This document shows, piece by piece, positions 1 to 11,661 of a stretch of 64,000 nt of DNA. The stretch comes from Ligustrum vulgare. Lineage: Eukaryota; Streptophyta; Magnoliopsida; Lamiales; Oleaceae. The notes beneath the pieces were generated by a model. It was not told the DNA's origin, ran no database searches, and was given only the letters and a program-made list of their open reading frames with translations. A program made the translations under genes and the position numbers. The stretch covers positions 19,104,692 through 19,168,691 of the forward strand of contig OY743179.1 of NCBI GenBank assembly GCA_963555705.1, given 5' to 3'. How positions within the stretch are numbered: position 1 is the first letter of the stretch; every line of letters starts with the position of its first letter.

Positions 1-983
1 TTTGCTTATATTTAAGGTTAAATAAATGTGTTCATTGAGGTTACTTTTGAAATTAAACACGTGAGGTTAACAATCATACGTATATTGAAATATAGGTCTC
101 TCCCTGTCTCTTTATTATGGTCTCATTACTTTCGAACTTGGTTGATTGGATTTTCATATATGATATATACTGATAAAATGTTGTTCATGGAGCTTAGTAC
201 AATTGCATTTGGGCATAAAGAATGAAAAGCAAAAAGATCTTACCCGTTGTTGAAAAGTTCTAATGAAACCTTGTCTGGTTTTCAAAATAAAAATACACTA
301 AAGAATTGTCCCCAATTTTTAGATATCGTGTCATTGCTAGGTCATTGGTCTCCACTTAATGGGAAGGAGACTTGCACTAAATTTCATACAGCGAGATCTC
401 TATCATCTAAAAACAAATCTAAAATCATTCTAAATTGTGTAGCCTTAAGTCCAAATTTTAGTAGAATTATTTTTTTTCCTAAGATTGATGTTGGAATGAT
501 GTTTGCTTTTATATGTTATGTGCGAGGAATGATAGTTTTGTGATTTTGATGTTGGGTTTCTATTAGTGTTGGCCCAGACATTCTTGATTCCCGATTGTTT
601 AGTAGTGATGGATGCATATACTTGCAGTTGTGATCATGGGTGATATTTCCTAATGGAATTGGAGGTTCTATGATGATTTGATATTTGTGGTGCAAAGACA
701 ATAATTTAGAATTTCAATAATATATTAAATCCATGTTGGTACACAGTATTGATAACAGAGGTACTATGGTAGATGACAATGGAAACTCAACAACTGTAAA
801 GACTAATGTAGTGTAAGGAGATTTTTTAAAATTTGTAATACTCTTGATAACTATATTATTATTATTATTGGCACTTGCTGTTGTTATTTTTTAGTTTTTA
901 TTGATTTTTTCCTATTATTCCGTGTCAGTACATTATACATTGTCAATGTAAAATGTCAGTGCATTACACGGGTGTGAAACTAG
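1..983 (+). mobile_element. 3' portion of a Helitron (5' end outside the window)
   Basis: The right border at 980-983 reads CTAG followed by T. It is preceded by a GC-rich block with a G-rich tail (about 951-975), the usual 3' signature of plant Helitrons. The last roughly 170 bases align with the reverse complement of 59051-59225, which ends in the same way, so the two are 3' ends of one family in opposite orientation. No coding sequence is recognisable in 1-800; the short open frames there have no known motif. Which part of 1-800 belongs to the element cannot be told because the 5' TC end is not in the window. Confidence 0.7.
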
Positions 984-1837
984 TGTATAATAATGGTAAT
1001 GGGGAATATACAAAAGTGATTTTTATAACGGTATCAAAATTTAATTTTAAGAGGAAATTGCAATGAATAGCCAATTTTATATGATGCTTTGCAAAAATGT
1101 CCAAAAATTATTATATGTCAATTTTGGAGTTATTTGGACTAAATTACCCTTACAAACAATTAAATTTTCTACCATGAAGACCATTATTTTTTATTATTAA
1201 AAAGATTTCTTAGCAAATAGGAGCTTGACAACTCATCTATACATAGTACGAATGTCAATCAATTTTAAGAAATTCTTCTTCCCAAAGCTTACAGTCCGAC
1301 CCAAAAAAAGGAAAAATTGAATTGACCCAACACAAACACGTCCTACCAAAAACTCAGAAATTTGAACATACGAATCCGTCTCTACTCAACGCCTCTGAAT
1401 CCTCTGTCAAATTTTCGATAATCTTACCGTTCAAGTTCCCGACGTCATTTGCCATTTGTAGTACTGAACGGCGCTCGCCTTTCTCCATAGCCATTGGTGG
1501 TGAATCTTTAATTTTTCCTCCCGAATCTCGTCAAAGGATTCCAGCCAAGAGGTAATCCATTTTCTGCTGTAATATACATCTATAGTTTTTCGAGCAATCT
1601 TCTTTTGTTCTTTTATATTGTGGTATACTTGATGTTATCTATAGCCCTATGTTTTCCAGAATTGCAATGGTGATGATGAGTTAAAGGAAAAGGAAAGGGA
1701 AAGTGGACTGTTTCGTTTTTTAGGGTGGAAGGACTGGGTGTAAATTTATGAGATGCTTCTTCATCCATAGTAGATTGGTGCCTACCTATTTTTTATTATC
1801 TGCATCAAACCATTTCCAACTCTTGTGAGGAAGACAA
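984..1837. other. Unassigned DNA with a possible orphan first exon
   Basis: Bases 1280-1552 are less AT-rich than their surroundings and end in AAGAG followed by a consensus donor GTAATC. They could be a transcribed first exon with an open frame from 1322. No matching downstream exon is seen before the MITE at 1838 and the protein is not recognised. Bases 1060-1150 resemble AT-rich transposon ends. Nothing else can be supported. Confidence 0.25.
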
Positions 1838-2714
1838 GCCCCTGTTCTCTTTGCTGTTTTGAGGTCGTTTTCTGTTTTTATTTTCGAAAACGCTAAAAAC
1901 GCGTTCTCTTTACCATTTTCGAAAACGCATTTTGGAAAACAAAAAAAAAAATTGTACACGAAACGGAAAACGCCCGAAACATCGTTTTGGGCGTTTTGTG
2001 TGTATTTCGACAAAAAATGTCCAAAACGCGGAAAACGCGTTTTGGGAAATTTTTTTTTTTTTTTTTTTTTTTATAGAATTATTTTAACTTAAAACTAAGC
2101 TTAATATAAAGTTTTTATTTTTTTTATTTTTTTATTATTTTTTTTAGAATTATCCTAACTTGGAACTAAACCTAAATAAATATTTTTTTTTTTTTTTTTT
2201 TTGAGAATTATCCTAACTTGGAACTTAATTTAAATAAAGTTTTATTGAATTCAATATCAACATTACAAAAAAAAATTAAATGAGAATTCTTGTTGTTATA
2301 TTTCAAAAAATACAATGATAAATGGACTCTGGTGGTTTTGAAAGAACTTGCATTTTCTGAATTTTAATAGAAGTAGAGCTTTCTCAAGTCCCGAACCTGA
2401 CCAAGCTGTGTTAATATAGACTCTTAATGCTCACATTAGTGTGTTGCATGTAACCATATTTTTAGTGTATTGTGAAAGGAAATTTGAGTTGGAGTTAGTA
2501 GTATTCTGCAAGCAAATTAATTAAAAATAGTTTAAATAGTGTTCTGCAAAATTTCAAACATAACGTGTTTTCCAGCTTTTCATTTTCAAAAACAGTTTTC
2601 AGAAATGACAAACCAAACGCGTTTTCAGCAAATTTGAAAACAAAAATGAAAACACAAAACACAAAACACTTTCGAAAATGAAAATACAAAATAAAATACA
2701 AACAGAACGCCAGA
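1838..2714. mobile_element. PIF/Harbinger-type MITE, copy 1
   Basis: This stretch is homologous over nearly its whole length to the reverse complement of 39233-40093. Shared parts include the blocks around ATTTTCGAAAACG, the region near 2280-2480 and the right end. The ends contain GTTCTCTTT and, inverted, GTTCTGTTTG. Its better-preserved sister is flanked by TTA, which suggests Harbinger. No coding capacity is seen; short frames in its T-rich centre are chance. The flanking duplication is not clear here, so this copy is probably older or damaged at the ends. Confidence 0.7.
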
Positions 2715-2864
2715 TTTTCTCTGACTTAATAGTACAAAAACTTAGCAGGGCAACTAGGAAGTTATTAAGTAAGGTAGCAACCATATCTTAGTTCTGAATA
2801 ATAACAATCCTAAATACCATTAGGAAAAGTCCCAAAACACATAAATAATCAACAATCAGTTTTA

Positions 2865-3042
2865 GAGTGTGTTTAATATTGTTTAAAATGAGTTTTTTTT
2901 TTTAATGAATAGTGATTTTTAAGAGAATGGATAGTTGAAATTTGGTTGAAAAGTCAAATATTGTAGGCTTGACTTTTAATAAATGGTTGAAATTGAATAC
3001 TGTAAAAAAATGAAAAAAAAATTAATGAAAACCAAACAAGGT
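2865..3042. mobile_element. Short Tourist-like MITE
   Basis: This roughly 180-base AT-rich unit begins GAGTGTGTTT and ends AACCAAACAAGG, an approximate inverted repeat. Its middle (TGGTTGAAAAGTC, then GTAGGCTTGACT) is shared with 9304-9475, showing a repeated family. Harbinger/Tourist assignment is by end type only. Confidence 0.5.
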
Positions 3043-3872
3043 ATAGTAAATAACAATACTATATTTTAACGATTTTGTAATTTGTAATGGTTGAGGCTCA
3101 ATTCAAGTAGAACTCGAAAAAAAAAAAAAAAAAACAACAACAACGGCAACGAGCTCAACTTTTCATCCACATTCTATTAATTAGCAAGAGTGAATTAAAA
3201 TTGAATTCAACCATATGGGTGAATCAAAGGCTTTGAGAGTTGAACTATGGCCCTGACTGGTTTTAGTTATGTAGACTCTTGTACATGTTTTAGCCTGTTT
3301 GCTATTGAGTCGATTTCTATGAACCTTTTTAAGCATTTTGTTATGAACCTATAGTAAAGGAAGAAGCAATGGATTATTGTTACAACACTATGAAGCCCAT
3401 TGAAAGCTAATAATAGAGGGAAATATACAAAATAGTAATCGAATTATATGTCCTAGTATTTTTTACTTGGGGTCTTTATCTAGAGCATTGCTTTCAAGAA
3501 ATAGTAAGGGAATTATCTGTTGTATTAAAAAAAAATCACATTAGATATACTTTCTCAAGAACTAGTATCTTTCTTTGTCATTCTTAGTATTTTGATTCAT
3601 GCAATGTATGTGCATGTCTTTCTTCATGGTCTTGTAGCTGTAATGGCAAGCCTCGAGTTCACAATATGTAAAATGTCAAGAAAAATATTTCAAATGACAA
3701 GATAAATATTTGAAATGACAAGGGTCGATTTCACCACATGTGAAATTGAATAATGTTTGGTTTATTTGTCCTCGTGCTTACTTTTTTCCATGTAACTAAC
3801 CCTTTTTCAATTACCTACTGCTAATCAACGTTTGGATTAGCATTTATATGTTTTTACATGTTTTTCCCATAG
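3043..3872. other. No gene seen
   Basis: This AT-rich stretch has a short A-rich run near 3118-3135. Both strands were scanned and no exon, RNA gene or element end could be supported. It may be 5' sequence of the transposon gene remnant that follows. Confidence 0.3.
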
Positions 3873-4535
3873 ATGACGAGCTCCCACATATATGAAGTAG
3901 TCGAAGAAGAGCTGGTGGCAGCCCAAAATTTTCAAGTCAACAACTTACGATACATAAAAGTTGTGTTAGATCGGTTTGATGAACAACAAAAGCAATAATT
4001 AGAGGCCAGCTGCTTCGGCCACTTAACAAAAATACCAGAGCTCAAACTTTTTGCATAGTTAATTCAACAAATGATTTACAGAAAAGTTTGATCACGTAAG
4101 CGCCGTGAAGTATGGTTCAAGTTCAACGAAACGTTTTTTAGATTCGGGCTGCCTGAATACGCATTAGTGACGGGGTTAAAGTGTGGGGGAATTTCCTACA
4201 AATGTGGAAGTAAATAAGGTATTGGGGAAGAAGCGTATACATGAAAAATTGTTTGGGAACCGCGATCGTGTAACGTGTCGGAACTAGAAAGGATTTTCTT
4301 GAAATGTCAGAATAGAAATGATCGTTACAAATTGGAACACAGTTTGAGCCAAGTCAAGATGAAGGAAGAGACCGCATTGCACCAACATGCAACAGTCATG
4401 GAGGATACCAACCAAGATCAGGCATCTATTCCCAATCGTAGGCCACATTCGTCTAGGCCAAAGTTGCCGAGTACTAGGACTATGACCCCGTACATTAGGA
4501 GTGGTCGTAAGAGAGGTAACAGAGCTGGTCGGTGA
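3873..4535 (+). pseudogene. Decayed DUF1985-type transposon gene
   Basis: Translating from ATG 3873 gives an N-terminal helix-like segment (MTSSHIYEVVEEE). A DUF1985 core follows at about 4098-4190, reading REVWFKF then FRFGLPEYALVTGLKCG, which is the diagnostic stretch of this plant family. In-frame stops occur near 3998, in the 4050-4095 region and near 4215. A basic C-terminal tail frame follows at 4275-4535. DUF1985 is found in genes carried by plant MULE and CACTA elements, usually with a C-terminal Ulp1-like protease; no protease part remains here. It resembles the first exon of the gene at 46509 (SRFEFSLITGLKC) but is clearly diverged. Function is lost. Confidence 0.75.
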
Positions 4536-4626
4536 TTGAATGAGTGGCTCATTGATTTATGTAACTCTTTATTTTATCGTCTCTAGGAATTATTTTGTTA
4601 TTTATTACCAAATGACGCCTACCCTT

Positions 4627-4815
4627 AGTTCAAATTAAATTTACTCTACTAGCATTTTTAGATGAAAAATTAACAATTGTATTAATTTGGGCTTTTTTAT
4701 TCAAAAAATTGGCTATCTACTATGTTAGACTGCTGGACCTTACATACTTTTAGGAGCCTTCACATATTGGGGCCCTATGCGGTTGCATGGGCTGCATAAG
4801 GCTAGGGTTGACCCT
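4627..4815. repeat. hAT-end-like repeat, copy 1
   Basis: This sequence is homologous to 57206-57477. The right border reads, inverted, AGGGTCAACCCTAGCC, a degenerate form of the CAGGGCCGGCCCTG terminus seen in plant hAT elements and still intact in the other copy. The matching left terminus was not found, so it is called a repeat with a hAT-like end. 4816-4951 holds nothing recognisable. Confidence 0.5.
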
Positions 4816-4959
4816 AATAGCTACACATCCAACAAAAATTAAGTGCTCCGCAAGGTTCATCGACCCTACCATTACCACCACCACAAAGCGTCTCTACAAT
4901 CTAAATTAAAATATTTTCAAGTGATCAGTGAGTTTTAAGTTTTAACAGTACATCACCAT

Positions 4960-5636
4960 TAGAGATGGCAACGGGGCGGATCGGGGCGGATCGGACCCCG
5001 ATCCGCCCCGCTCCGAGATTTTTTTGCCCGATCCGGATCCGCCCCGCGATCCGTCAAATTTCGGGTCGGGTCGGGGCGGATCGGGTTCGGATCGGGGCGG
5101 ATCGGTCCACCGATCCGTGGACCGATCCGCCAAAAAAAAAATTTATTTATTTTTTATTTTTTTAATTTTTTTTAATTTTTTAAAATATATTTTAAATTAA
5201 ATCTTTTATAAAAAATTTAGAAAATTTATTTTTTTATTAAATTTTATTTATTTTATTGAAACGAGACGTATAGAGGCCGATTCGCCGATTCAACGGATCG
5301 AGTTTTTTTACCATCACTTATTGTAATTCTTTCTTCAAATGAAGAACATGAAAAATGTGTTTTCTTTAAAATGCAAAGATTGCAGGTTATTCCCAAAAAT
5401 TAAAGTTTGCTACAAAATTTATAATATTAGATTTTTATACATGATAAAAAAATTATATTAAAAAAAAATTTCGGATCGCGGATCGGGGCGGATCGGATCA
5501 GCCCCGATCCAAATCCGCTCCGTGAATTTTCGGATCGGGGCGGATCACAAAAATTTCGATTCGTCGATCCACGAATCGGGATTTTTTCGGATCGGATCGG
5601 ATCGACGGGGCGGATCGGATTTTTTTACCATCTCTA
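4960..5636. mobile_element. hAT MITE with GC-rich GGATCGGGGCGG ends
   Basis: The ends are TAGAGATGG and, inverted, TAGAGATGG. The element is bounded by a perfect 8-base duplication ATCACCAT (4952-4959 and 5637-5644), diagnostic of hAT transposition. Long subterminal arrays of GGATCGGGGCGGATCGG type pair between the left arm (4970-5135) and right arm (5468-5620), with an AT-rich centre. It could fold into a long hairpin. There is no coding capacity; the open frames over the arrays are low-complexity artefacts. A GC-rich element of similar design lies at 58159-58685. Confidence 0.88.
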
Positions 5637-5867
5637 ATCACCATTCACTCACTGTGTTTCATTAATCAATGAACTATTTAATTTTTTTTCAAGTGATCAA
5701 TAAAATTTATCATGTTGCACTTCATCATTTACTAATCATATTTTGTTGGTTATTGAACTTAAACTTCTATCACGTTTTACTCACTAAGTTTATAAATATT
5801 TTTGAGTGGTCATTAACTTTATTAATTGAATTCAATTGTTCGAAAATAAAAATTTCAATGTATATAA

Positions 5868-6052
5868 AGCCCTTGTTTGGGGCCCTTTTTTTTTTTTCAA
5901 AACTTAATTTTTAAAATTTATTTTTAATCACATTTTTCATAAAATAATTTTACAATCAATTAAAACGTTTCTATACATTTTAACTACATTATCTTATTCA
6001 CTATTACAAAACTCATTTTCTCCAAAAAAAAAAAAAGGGTTCAAACAGGTTC
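5868..6052. mobile_element. Possible Tourist-like MITE
   Basis: The left end contains CCCTTGTTTGGGGCCC and the right end GGGTTCAAACAGG, an approximate inverted repeat around an AT-rich middle with the TTTTAATCACATTTTTCAT type of block seen in other small MITEs here. No clear target duplication was found. Confidence 0.4.
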
Positions 6053-6742
6053 GAATCTTCTCTTCATTATGATTTTATAATTGTATGATTGTATCCTGAG
6101 ACTATTATAAAAACATGAATAAATCATGACAATATAATAGTTGTGCCATGTATGGCTTTGCACTATATCTTTGCCATTTCAAGCAGGAAAGATAGGCCCA
6201 GCATTTTAATTTTTTTGGTTCCTACACTTTTATTTTGGGTGTTTTTGTCTTTATTTCATTTTTTTGTCCCTTTTGACCACTACACTTTTGTTTAGTTTGT
6301 TCAAAAAAGTTATCACTAGTACAAAATCGCGCATAAAAAATGGGGATTATGCGTCGTTTTATGTAACAACCGAAGCCAATTGAAAACGCGGTGGCAATTT
6401 TGTAAATAAATTTTAAGTAAAGGCGTCGGTTCCTGTTGAACCGACGCCCAAAACCGGGTTTTGGGCGTCGGTTCAAGTGAACCGACGCCCAAAACCGGGT
6501 TTTGGGCGTCGGTTCAAGTGAACCGACGCCCAAACCCGGGTTTTTTTCCGCGCCCTTTTCAATTGTATAATCCGCGTAACTCACTTCAATCACAAAACTC
6601 TCTCTACGCCCAAACTCTCTCCACACCCAAGCCGCCACTGCCCGCCTGTCACCGCACCTCCCGACCGTCGCCGCACCTCCCGCCTGTCGCCGCCGCCGCA
6701 AGGTGACCTTAAATTTCTACCCCCTACTTAGTTTTTTTGTAA

Positions 6743-6870
6743 ATGTGTGTGTGTATATATATACACACATATATATCTATGTGTTTATATAATGTTTGTG
6801 TATATATATGTATGTATGTATATATATATATATATATATCTATGTGTGTATGTGCGTGTATGTATATCTT

Positions 6871-6905
<35 letters not shown>

Positions 6906-6918
6906 GTGCGTGTATGTA

Positions 6919-6961
<43 letters not shown>

Positions 6962-7035
6962 GTTTTTGTGTGTGTATATATATATATATATATCTGTGTG
7001 TATGTATATGTTTGTGCATATATATATATAATTGA
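6743..7035. repeat. TG/TA-rich microsatellite
   Basis: Alternating runs of TATATA, TGTGTG and TATG fill this stretch inside the CACTA element. Long open frames in several phases on both strands are by-products of the simple repeat and are not genes. Confidence 0.95.
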
Positions 7036-7720
7036 TTTATTATTTATCAAGTTAATTGGTTTGTTTGAATATATATTATTGATTTGAAGTTAGTATATTG
7101 GTATACAATAATATTTGATTTATTGGAGTTAAGTTATGCAATCTTAGTTTGATTTTTAAAAGTTGAGAATTGATTTTGGATTAATGTTGGAGTAGTAGAT
7201 GATGTTGAAGTTTGATTGGAGTTGCGTTTGAGTTTTGAATATGTCGATGGTGAATAATTTGGTTTTATTGTAGTATTTTCATTCCCCCTATAGGTTGGCT
7301 AAGTCCAATTTACAGAGGAGACTCTGTCGAAAATTTGGTAAAATTTTACAAATAAAAAATGAAAATTATAATTTGTGGTGACTGTCACTCGTACAAAATT
7401 GACCATACTAAAAAAATAACTATATAAAATACAATCATCCTTGTAAACTTTTAATCTTTTTAATTATATCTTCACATATAGGTCGTAAATTATCTTATTT
7501 GATTCCAACTACTAAACTTTCTTGTATTCCTTAGCGCTATACATTGTTAATATTATTTGTGATCTTGATAACAATAATTTGATATATATATATTTCTAAC
7601 ATGAATATTGATTGTCATATGTGCAGGTACGTGTTATATTGTTTTAATATAATGGCGGAGTCTTCAAGTTGTATTTGAATCATATATGTTTAAAGTTGTA
7701 TTTACACGTTCATAATACGT

Positions 7721-8507
7721 AGGAACCACTGGATGTTGCTAGTGATTTCTCCTCAGAAGAATACGGTGTACTTATTGGATTCAGCTGGTGCATGTAAGCG
7801 CGACTTAGATATCAAGCCGCTATTGAATACGTAAGTTATGATAATTTTTCATGAAATAATTGTGGAGTTGTGATGAAATTGATTGTGGAGTTGTGGTAAA
7901 ATCGATGAATTTCTGTTGTGATTGTTGAGAATTTATTTCAATAGCAACTTGCCTCTTTACAGGTTAGATAAGTTCAATTTATAGGGGAGACTCTGCCAAA
8001 ATTTCTGTAGAAAATTTAGAGTATTTTTTTTTTTTTGGTAACTTGTTCATATAATTTATTAAAATTTTAGGGCTTTCAAAATGTATTGGGCCCAAGGAGG
8101 TGTTAGGACGAAAGGCAATACAACGTGGCTAAAAATAAAGGTACGAAAACACATTTAAAATTTATTGTAATATTTTGAATTATTTTCATATTCTATTAAG
8201 TTTGATTATTCATTTTAGTTTTTAATGTGAAAATTTCAGTGTCCTCAGCAACCTGGAGGTTCTGAGTGTGGCTATTACGTTATGAGAAATATGTATGAGA
8301 TAGTCACAGAACACTTCCAGCTTCCTTCGTTAGAAAAGGTATAAGTAATTTAAATTAGAGTTTTTAATTAAGACTTTATATTTTATTATAAAATAACTAA
8401 TAATATGTTTTGATTGTTTGTAGGCATTTAAAAAATACTACTCAACGGAGGAAATCTTTGAGATTCAAAATTTATGGGCCAAATATTTCGTTGATAGGTG
8501 TGTGTAA
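7721..8507 (+). pseudogene. C-terminal Ulp1-like (C48) protease exons carried by the CACTA
   Basis: Four exons join in frame: about 7721-7830, 8071-8140, 8240-8338 and 8424-8507 (TAA). The product contains NHWMLLVISP (catalytic His), VYLLDSAG (catalytic Asp) and GGSECGYYVMRNMYEI (catalytic Cys), then ends FVDRCV. This is the catalytic core of plant transposon-borne Ulp1-like proteases, which are related to SUMO proteases. The triad is retained and the introns keep GT/AG signals, but no upstream part of the gene (DUF1985 or transposase) was found, so it is treated as a 5'-truncated gene. Whether it is transcribed cannot be seen. Confidence 0.8.
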
Positions 8508-9303
8508 AATGACGCGTATCCAAACTTAAATTTACATATTTGTATAATAAAACAACAATCTTGTATATATAATTGTTCTCTATTTAATTTTATTATGTAT
8601 ATGTCGATTATATATATATATTTGATGATGCGCATGTGGAAAATGTTCAATTCATCGCGGGCCACGTCCAAATGACTGCAAGTCACGACCTGCAGCGGCT
8701 TGGGTCACGACCTGCAGCGGCCTGAGTCACTGCAGGTGTGAAAACGGGGAAAAAAAAAATGAACACTTTAGCCGTCGTTTCAAACTTTAGAACCGACGCC
8801 TAAAGTGTTTATTTTTTTTTTTTAAAACTTGAAGCGTCGGTTATTAAAAAACTGACGCATAAAGTCGCACTTTAGGCGTCGGTTTACAACCGACGGCTAA
8901 AGTAAAAACTTTAGGCGTCGCCCCTACAACCGACGCCTATGCCCTTTTACAACCGACGCCTTTTCCACTTTCTGTACTAGTGTATGTAAATTTGAAATTG
9001 TTCATAAATTTTTGTAGTTAAATAGATTTCAGTGTTTTTCTTTTTTTGATTCAATTTTAATTAGATTACGAAAACATTAATTTTATAAAATATTAATTAT
9101 TAAAATATAAATATGTTTTTTGTATTTAATTAACTAAATAATTAAATGTAATGAACTTGTATGTTCTTCGTTCCTTAATATGACAAAAATTCAATGACTT
9201 TCCTTCAATATCATATGTTCACACACATGCCTACATAAATGATATTTGCAATTGGAGAGACGTTGGCTATATGATACAACTGGGGGATAATGTTTTATGC
9301 CAT

Positions 9304-9475
9304 TGTTTGAGACTCATTATTTGGAAAAAAGTATGGTTTGAAATAGTATTTTTGGGAGGACGTGTGGTTAAAAAATGTTTGAAAAGTCAAAAAAGTGTAG
9401 GCTTGACTAAAATAGATGGTTGAGATTTGATGTTGAATAAATTTGATTTGCAAATAATGGAGGCCAAACAAAGGC
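9304..9475. mobile_element. Short Tourist-like MITE, relative of 2865-3042
   Basis: It shares TGTGGTTAAAAAATG, GAAAAGTCAAA and TGTAGGCTTGACT blocks, in order, with the MITE at 2865. It ends GCCAAACAAAGG. Exact borders are uncertain. Confidence 0.45.
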
Positions 9476-9479
9476 TATA

Positions 9480-9780
9480 AATAGTAGTTTCTCTAATTCT
9501 CTTGGTCTTCTTAATATGCTTTTTAAAAGGTTGAACCCCAACCTTGAGGGCCCCCACCAACTCTGTCCTAGGCCTTTGGTCGAGAAGGTAAATCGCATGA
9601 TGTACCTCCCAGGATCCAGGGTGGAGAACTTATGGATAGCCGGATAGGTCGGCTATTAACCGTGGTAACTCCCGCTTGCGATAGGACACAAATTCAGTAC
9701 TTCAGGATTCGAACCCTGCATCCCACCTCGCTGAGCCCTATCCGCCCTCCCCTTTGCTACTGAGAGATATGCCATGGGGG
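9480..9780 (-). mobile_element. Possible tRNA-derived SINE
   Basis: On the minus strand, 9718-9700 reads GGGTTCGAATCCTG, a perfect Pol III B box. It lies in a roughly 300-base stretch richer in G+C than its surroundings, with a possible A box upstream near 9770. Such B boxes mark tRNA-derived SINEs. It does not fold as a functional tRNA. No clear poly-A tail or target duplication was found, so the borders are approximate. Confidence 0.45.
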
Positions 9781-10467
9781 CTACTTTTTAGTTGTATGTA
9801 GGAGAGAGAAATGAAATGGGGGCAAAGGTATTTTAGGGCTGAAGTTAGGGGCGAACTACTTGGGGCTTAAAGAAGTTCAGAATTCAGATGTTGTTTTGTA
9901 TATGAAGTTTTGAATTTTTTAAAAAACGTGTGGTTGAAAAATGAAAATGTGAAAAAATGAACTGGTTGAAAATGAATTTCAAATAGGAACCAAATCTATA
10001 TAATATAATATAATATCTACTTAACATATAAAAGTAGGAGAGGCTATATGAGTTTTCCCGCCCAGCCATCCCGCCTAAACATTTTGTTCATTCAGCATTT
10101 TCAACATTAATTAATAATAACAATATAAAATATATTACTAACAAAAAGCCCTCCTACCAATAACAAAAAAGTGAAAAACCATTTCCAATAAAAAGCTTCT
10201 GAAACGTTATCATCCCGTCCAAGAAACATAAAAGCCTCTGTTAAGATTAAAAAAAAAAAAAAAACATAAAAGCCTCTGTAAAGCAAAAAGTAAAAGCTTC
10301 TGACACAATGCAGATTTTTTCCATTAATCTTTTGAATTCAAATTCAGTCAAACCTGTTGAATTTTTACCTTTCCAAGCTTAGCCTATGTTAGACGCTTGA
10401 AAAAACCCTTTGGGTACCCTTTCTTTCTTCATTTCTTTTAACAAAAGAATCCCAGAAAATTTTTAAT

Positions 10468-11073
10468 ATGAAAAAATCTGCTAGAAATCCATCAAGCCCT
10501 ATATTTTGCTTGCTCATGACTCAAGAAAAACTCATATTCTGTGAATCTGAAAATTTTGAGAATGATTTCAAGGACGAAGTTGAAGACACTAAAAATAGAG
10601 ACGCCATGGAGGCTTTTGTTGCCTACTTTCCTACCATTTCTGCAGTCAAAGCAGCTTATGCTGAGCTCCAAATGGCCCAGTTTTCGTATAATAATGAAGC
10701 CATACAATCTGTTGATCAAGCTGTTGTTGATGAGTTAAAAGCACATTCAGAGCTTAAAAATAGTGTCGTGAAGAAAAACACGGTCTCTCTCTCTCCTCTA
10801 TCCAAAAAATCTCACGAAGCTTTTCCGATAAGTTGTCGGTCGGCACCTCTTCCTGTGTCCGGTCACTACACTCAATCGGCGTTCACATATTTTTACTTCA
10901 CATTTCACTCTGATTTCACGGTCGGTCACTGGCTCCACTGTACTTCCCAACTTGTCTTCACAATGCTTTTGCTTCACTCCGATTTTTCCTTGGTTCTGGT
11001 CGGTGCAAATCTCTGCCTGACTTCACCGCCTTTGGTTTCCCACTTCACTGTGTTTTTTGACTATCACCACTGA
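10468..11073 (+). pseudogene. Truncated GIL1/IRKI-like (DUF641) gene, 5' part only
   Basis: Residues about 45-100 (AMEAFVAYFPTISAVKAAYA, then AIQSVDQAVVDELKAHSELK) are the conserved start of DUF641. This is the N-terminal domain of GIL1 (gravitropic in the light 1) and its relatives, which are otherwise much longer plant proteins. After residue about 102 the frame runs into unrelated sequence starting with a CT-rich run at 10783 and stops at 11073. The 201-codon frame is thus either a chimera or a relic. It lies near the 5' end of the putative Helitron, upstream of pieces of other genes on the same strand, so capture is the likely origin. Confidence 0.75.
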
Positions 11074-11661
11074 TCTTTTACTGATTTCTTGGCAACTCAC
11101 CTGTTGATTCAAGATTCAACAGCATCATTCCCCTTTTATTTTGCCTGAAATTGCGTCATTATCTCCTGAAACCGTGCGACGAGGCATTCCTACCACTGCA
11201 GTCATGAACCCATATTTTTCCCAGGTATGCTTTAGGCCACAATTTGATTAATGTTAGAAATTTTCAACAGTAATAGGTTTCATTCATTAATTGATTTATG
11301 AAGCAGTAACAAACCCTACCTTGCTAGCATAAAAATTTCCAATGGGTCATTTTGTTTAAAAGTACACGACTGGTGCTGGATGTAAGCAGACATTCTCTAG
11401 ATTGGTTTTTTTAAGCAAATTTCAGACACAAGTTTTGATGCTAAATATAGTTTAAACAATGCTCTGGACTGTCATTACCCTGCATTTGACTCCTTTTGAA
11501 TTTTTTAGCTTCATATTACTTCCAGTTGTTTTCATATCATTAAGAAATTCTTAGCCTAATATATGAATAGGACTCTCTTCATGCTTAATTTTTGTAGTGC
11601 GTTTGGATGGAACATTACAAGGCTACCACTTGCATCCTGGGAACAGGGAAGGAGCAAACAA

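Larger units (their letters stand above)
6314..8982. mobile_element. CACTA (CMC/EnSpm) transposon, non-autonomous
   Basis: The ends are CACTAGTACAAAA and, inverted, CACTAGTACAGAAAG, bounded by a perfect 3-base duplication TAT (6311-6313 and 8983-8985). Subterminal GCGTCGGTT / AACCGACGCC motifs occur repeatedly and in both orientations at 6424-6535 and 8770-8965, as expected for transposase-binding arrays in this superfamily. The inside carries a long TG/TA microsatellite and the last exons of a Ulp1-like protease gene. No TNP2-type transposase is seen, so the element would need another copy to move. Confidence 0.93.
6190..9175. mobile_element. Harbinger remnant split by the CACTA element
   Basis: Left of the CACTA, 6225-6310 resembles 24605-24680 of the Harbinger in the PTH2 gene (shared GTCC..TTTTG and TTTGTTTAG blocks). 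Right of it, 8986-9030 continues like 24683-24725, and 9050-9155 matches 28395-28550 near that element's other end. This therefore looks like an internally deleted relative of the Harbinger that later received the CACTA. Outer ends were not found. Confidence 0.5.

Noticed and set aside
1060..4730. A MULE spanning these points, based on ATAGCCAATTTT near 1078 and its inverse near 4720
   Set aside because: The match is only about 12 AT-rich bases, with no matching 9-base flanks.
4942..5165. Open frames rich in D, P, R and G on both strands
   Set aside because: They read through the GGATCGGGGCGG array of a hAT MITE proven by its 8-base duplication.
6743..7087. Open frames of 80-114 codons rich in Y, I, C, V
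   Set aside because: Products of the TG/TA microsatellite.
9480..9780. A functional tRNA gene on the minus strand, from its perfect B box
   Set aside because: No acceptor or anticodon stem can be drawn. It is kept only as a possible SINE.
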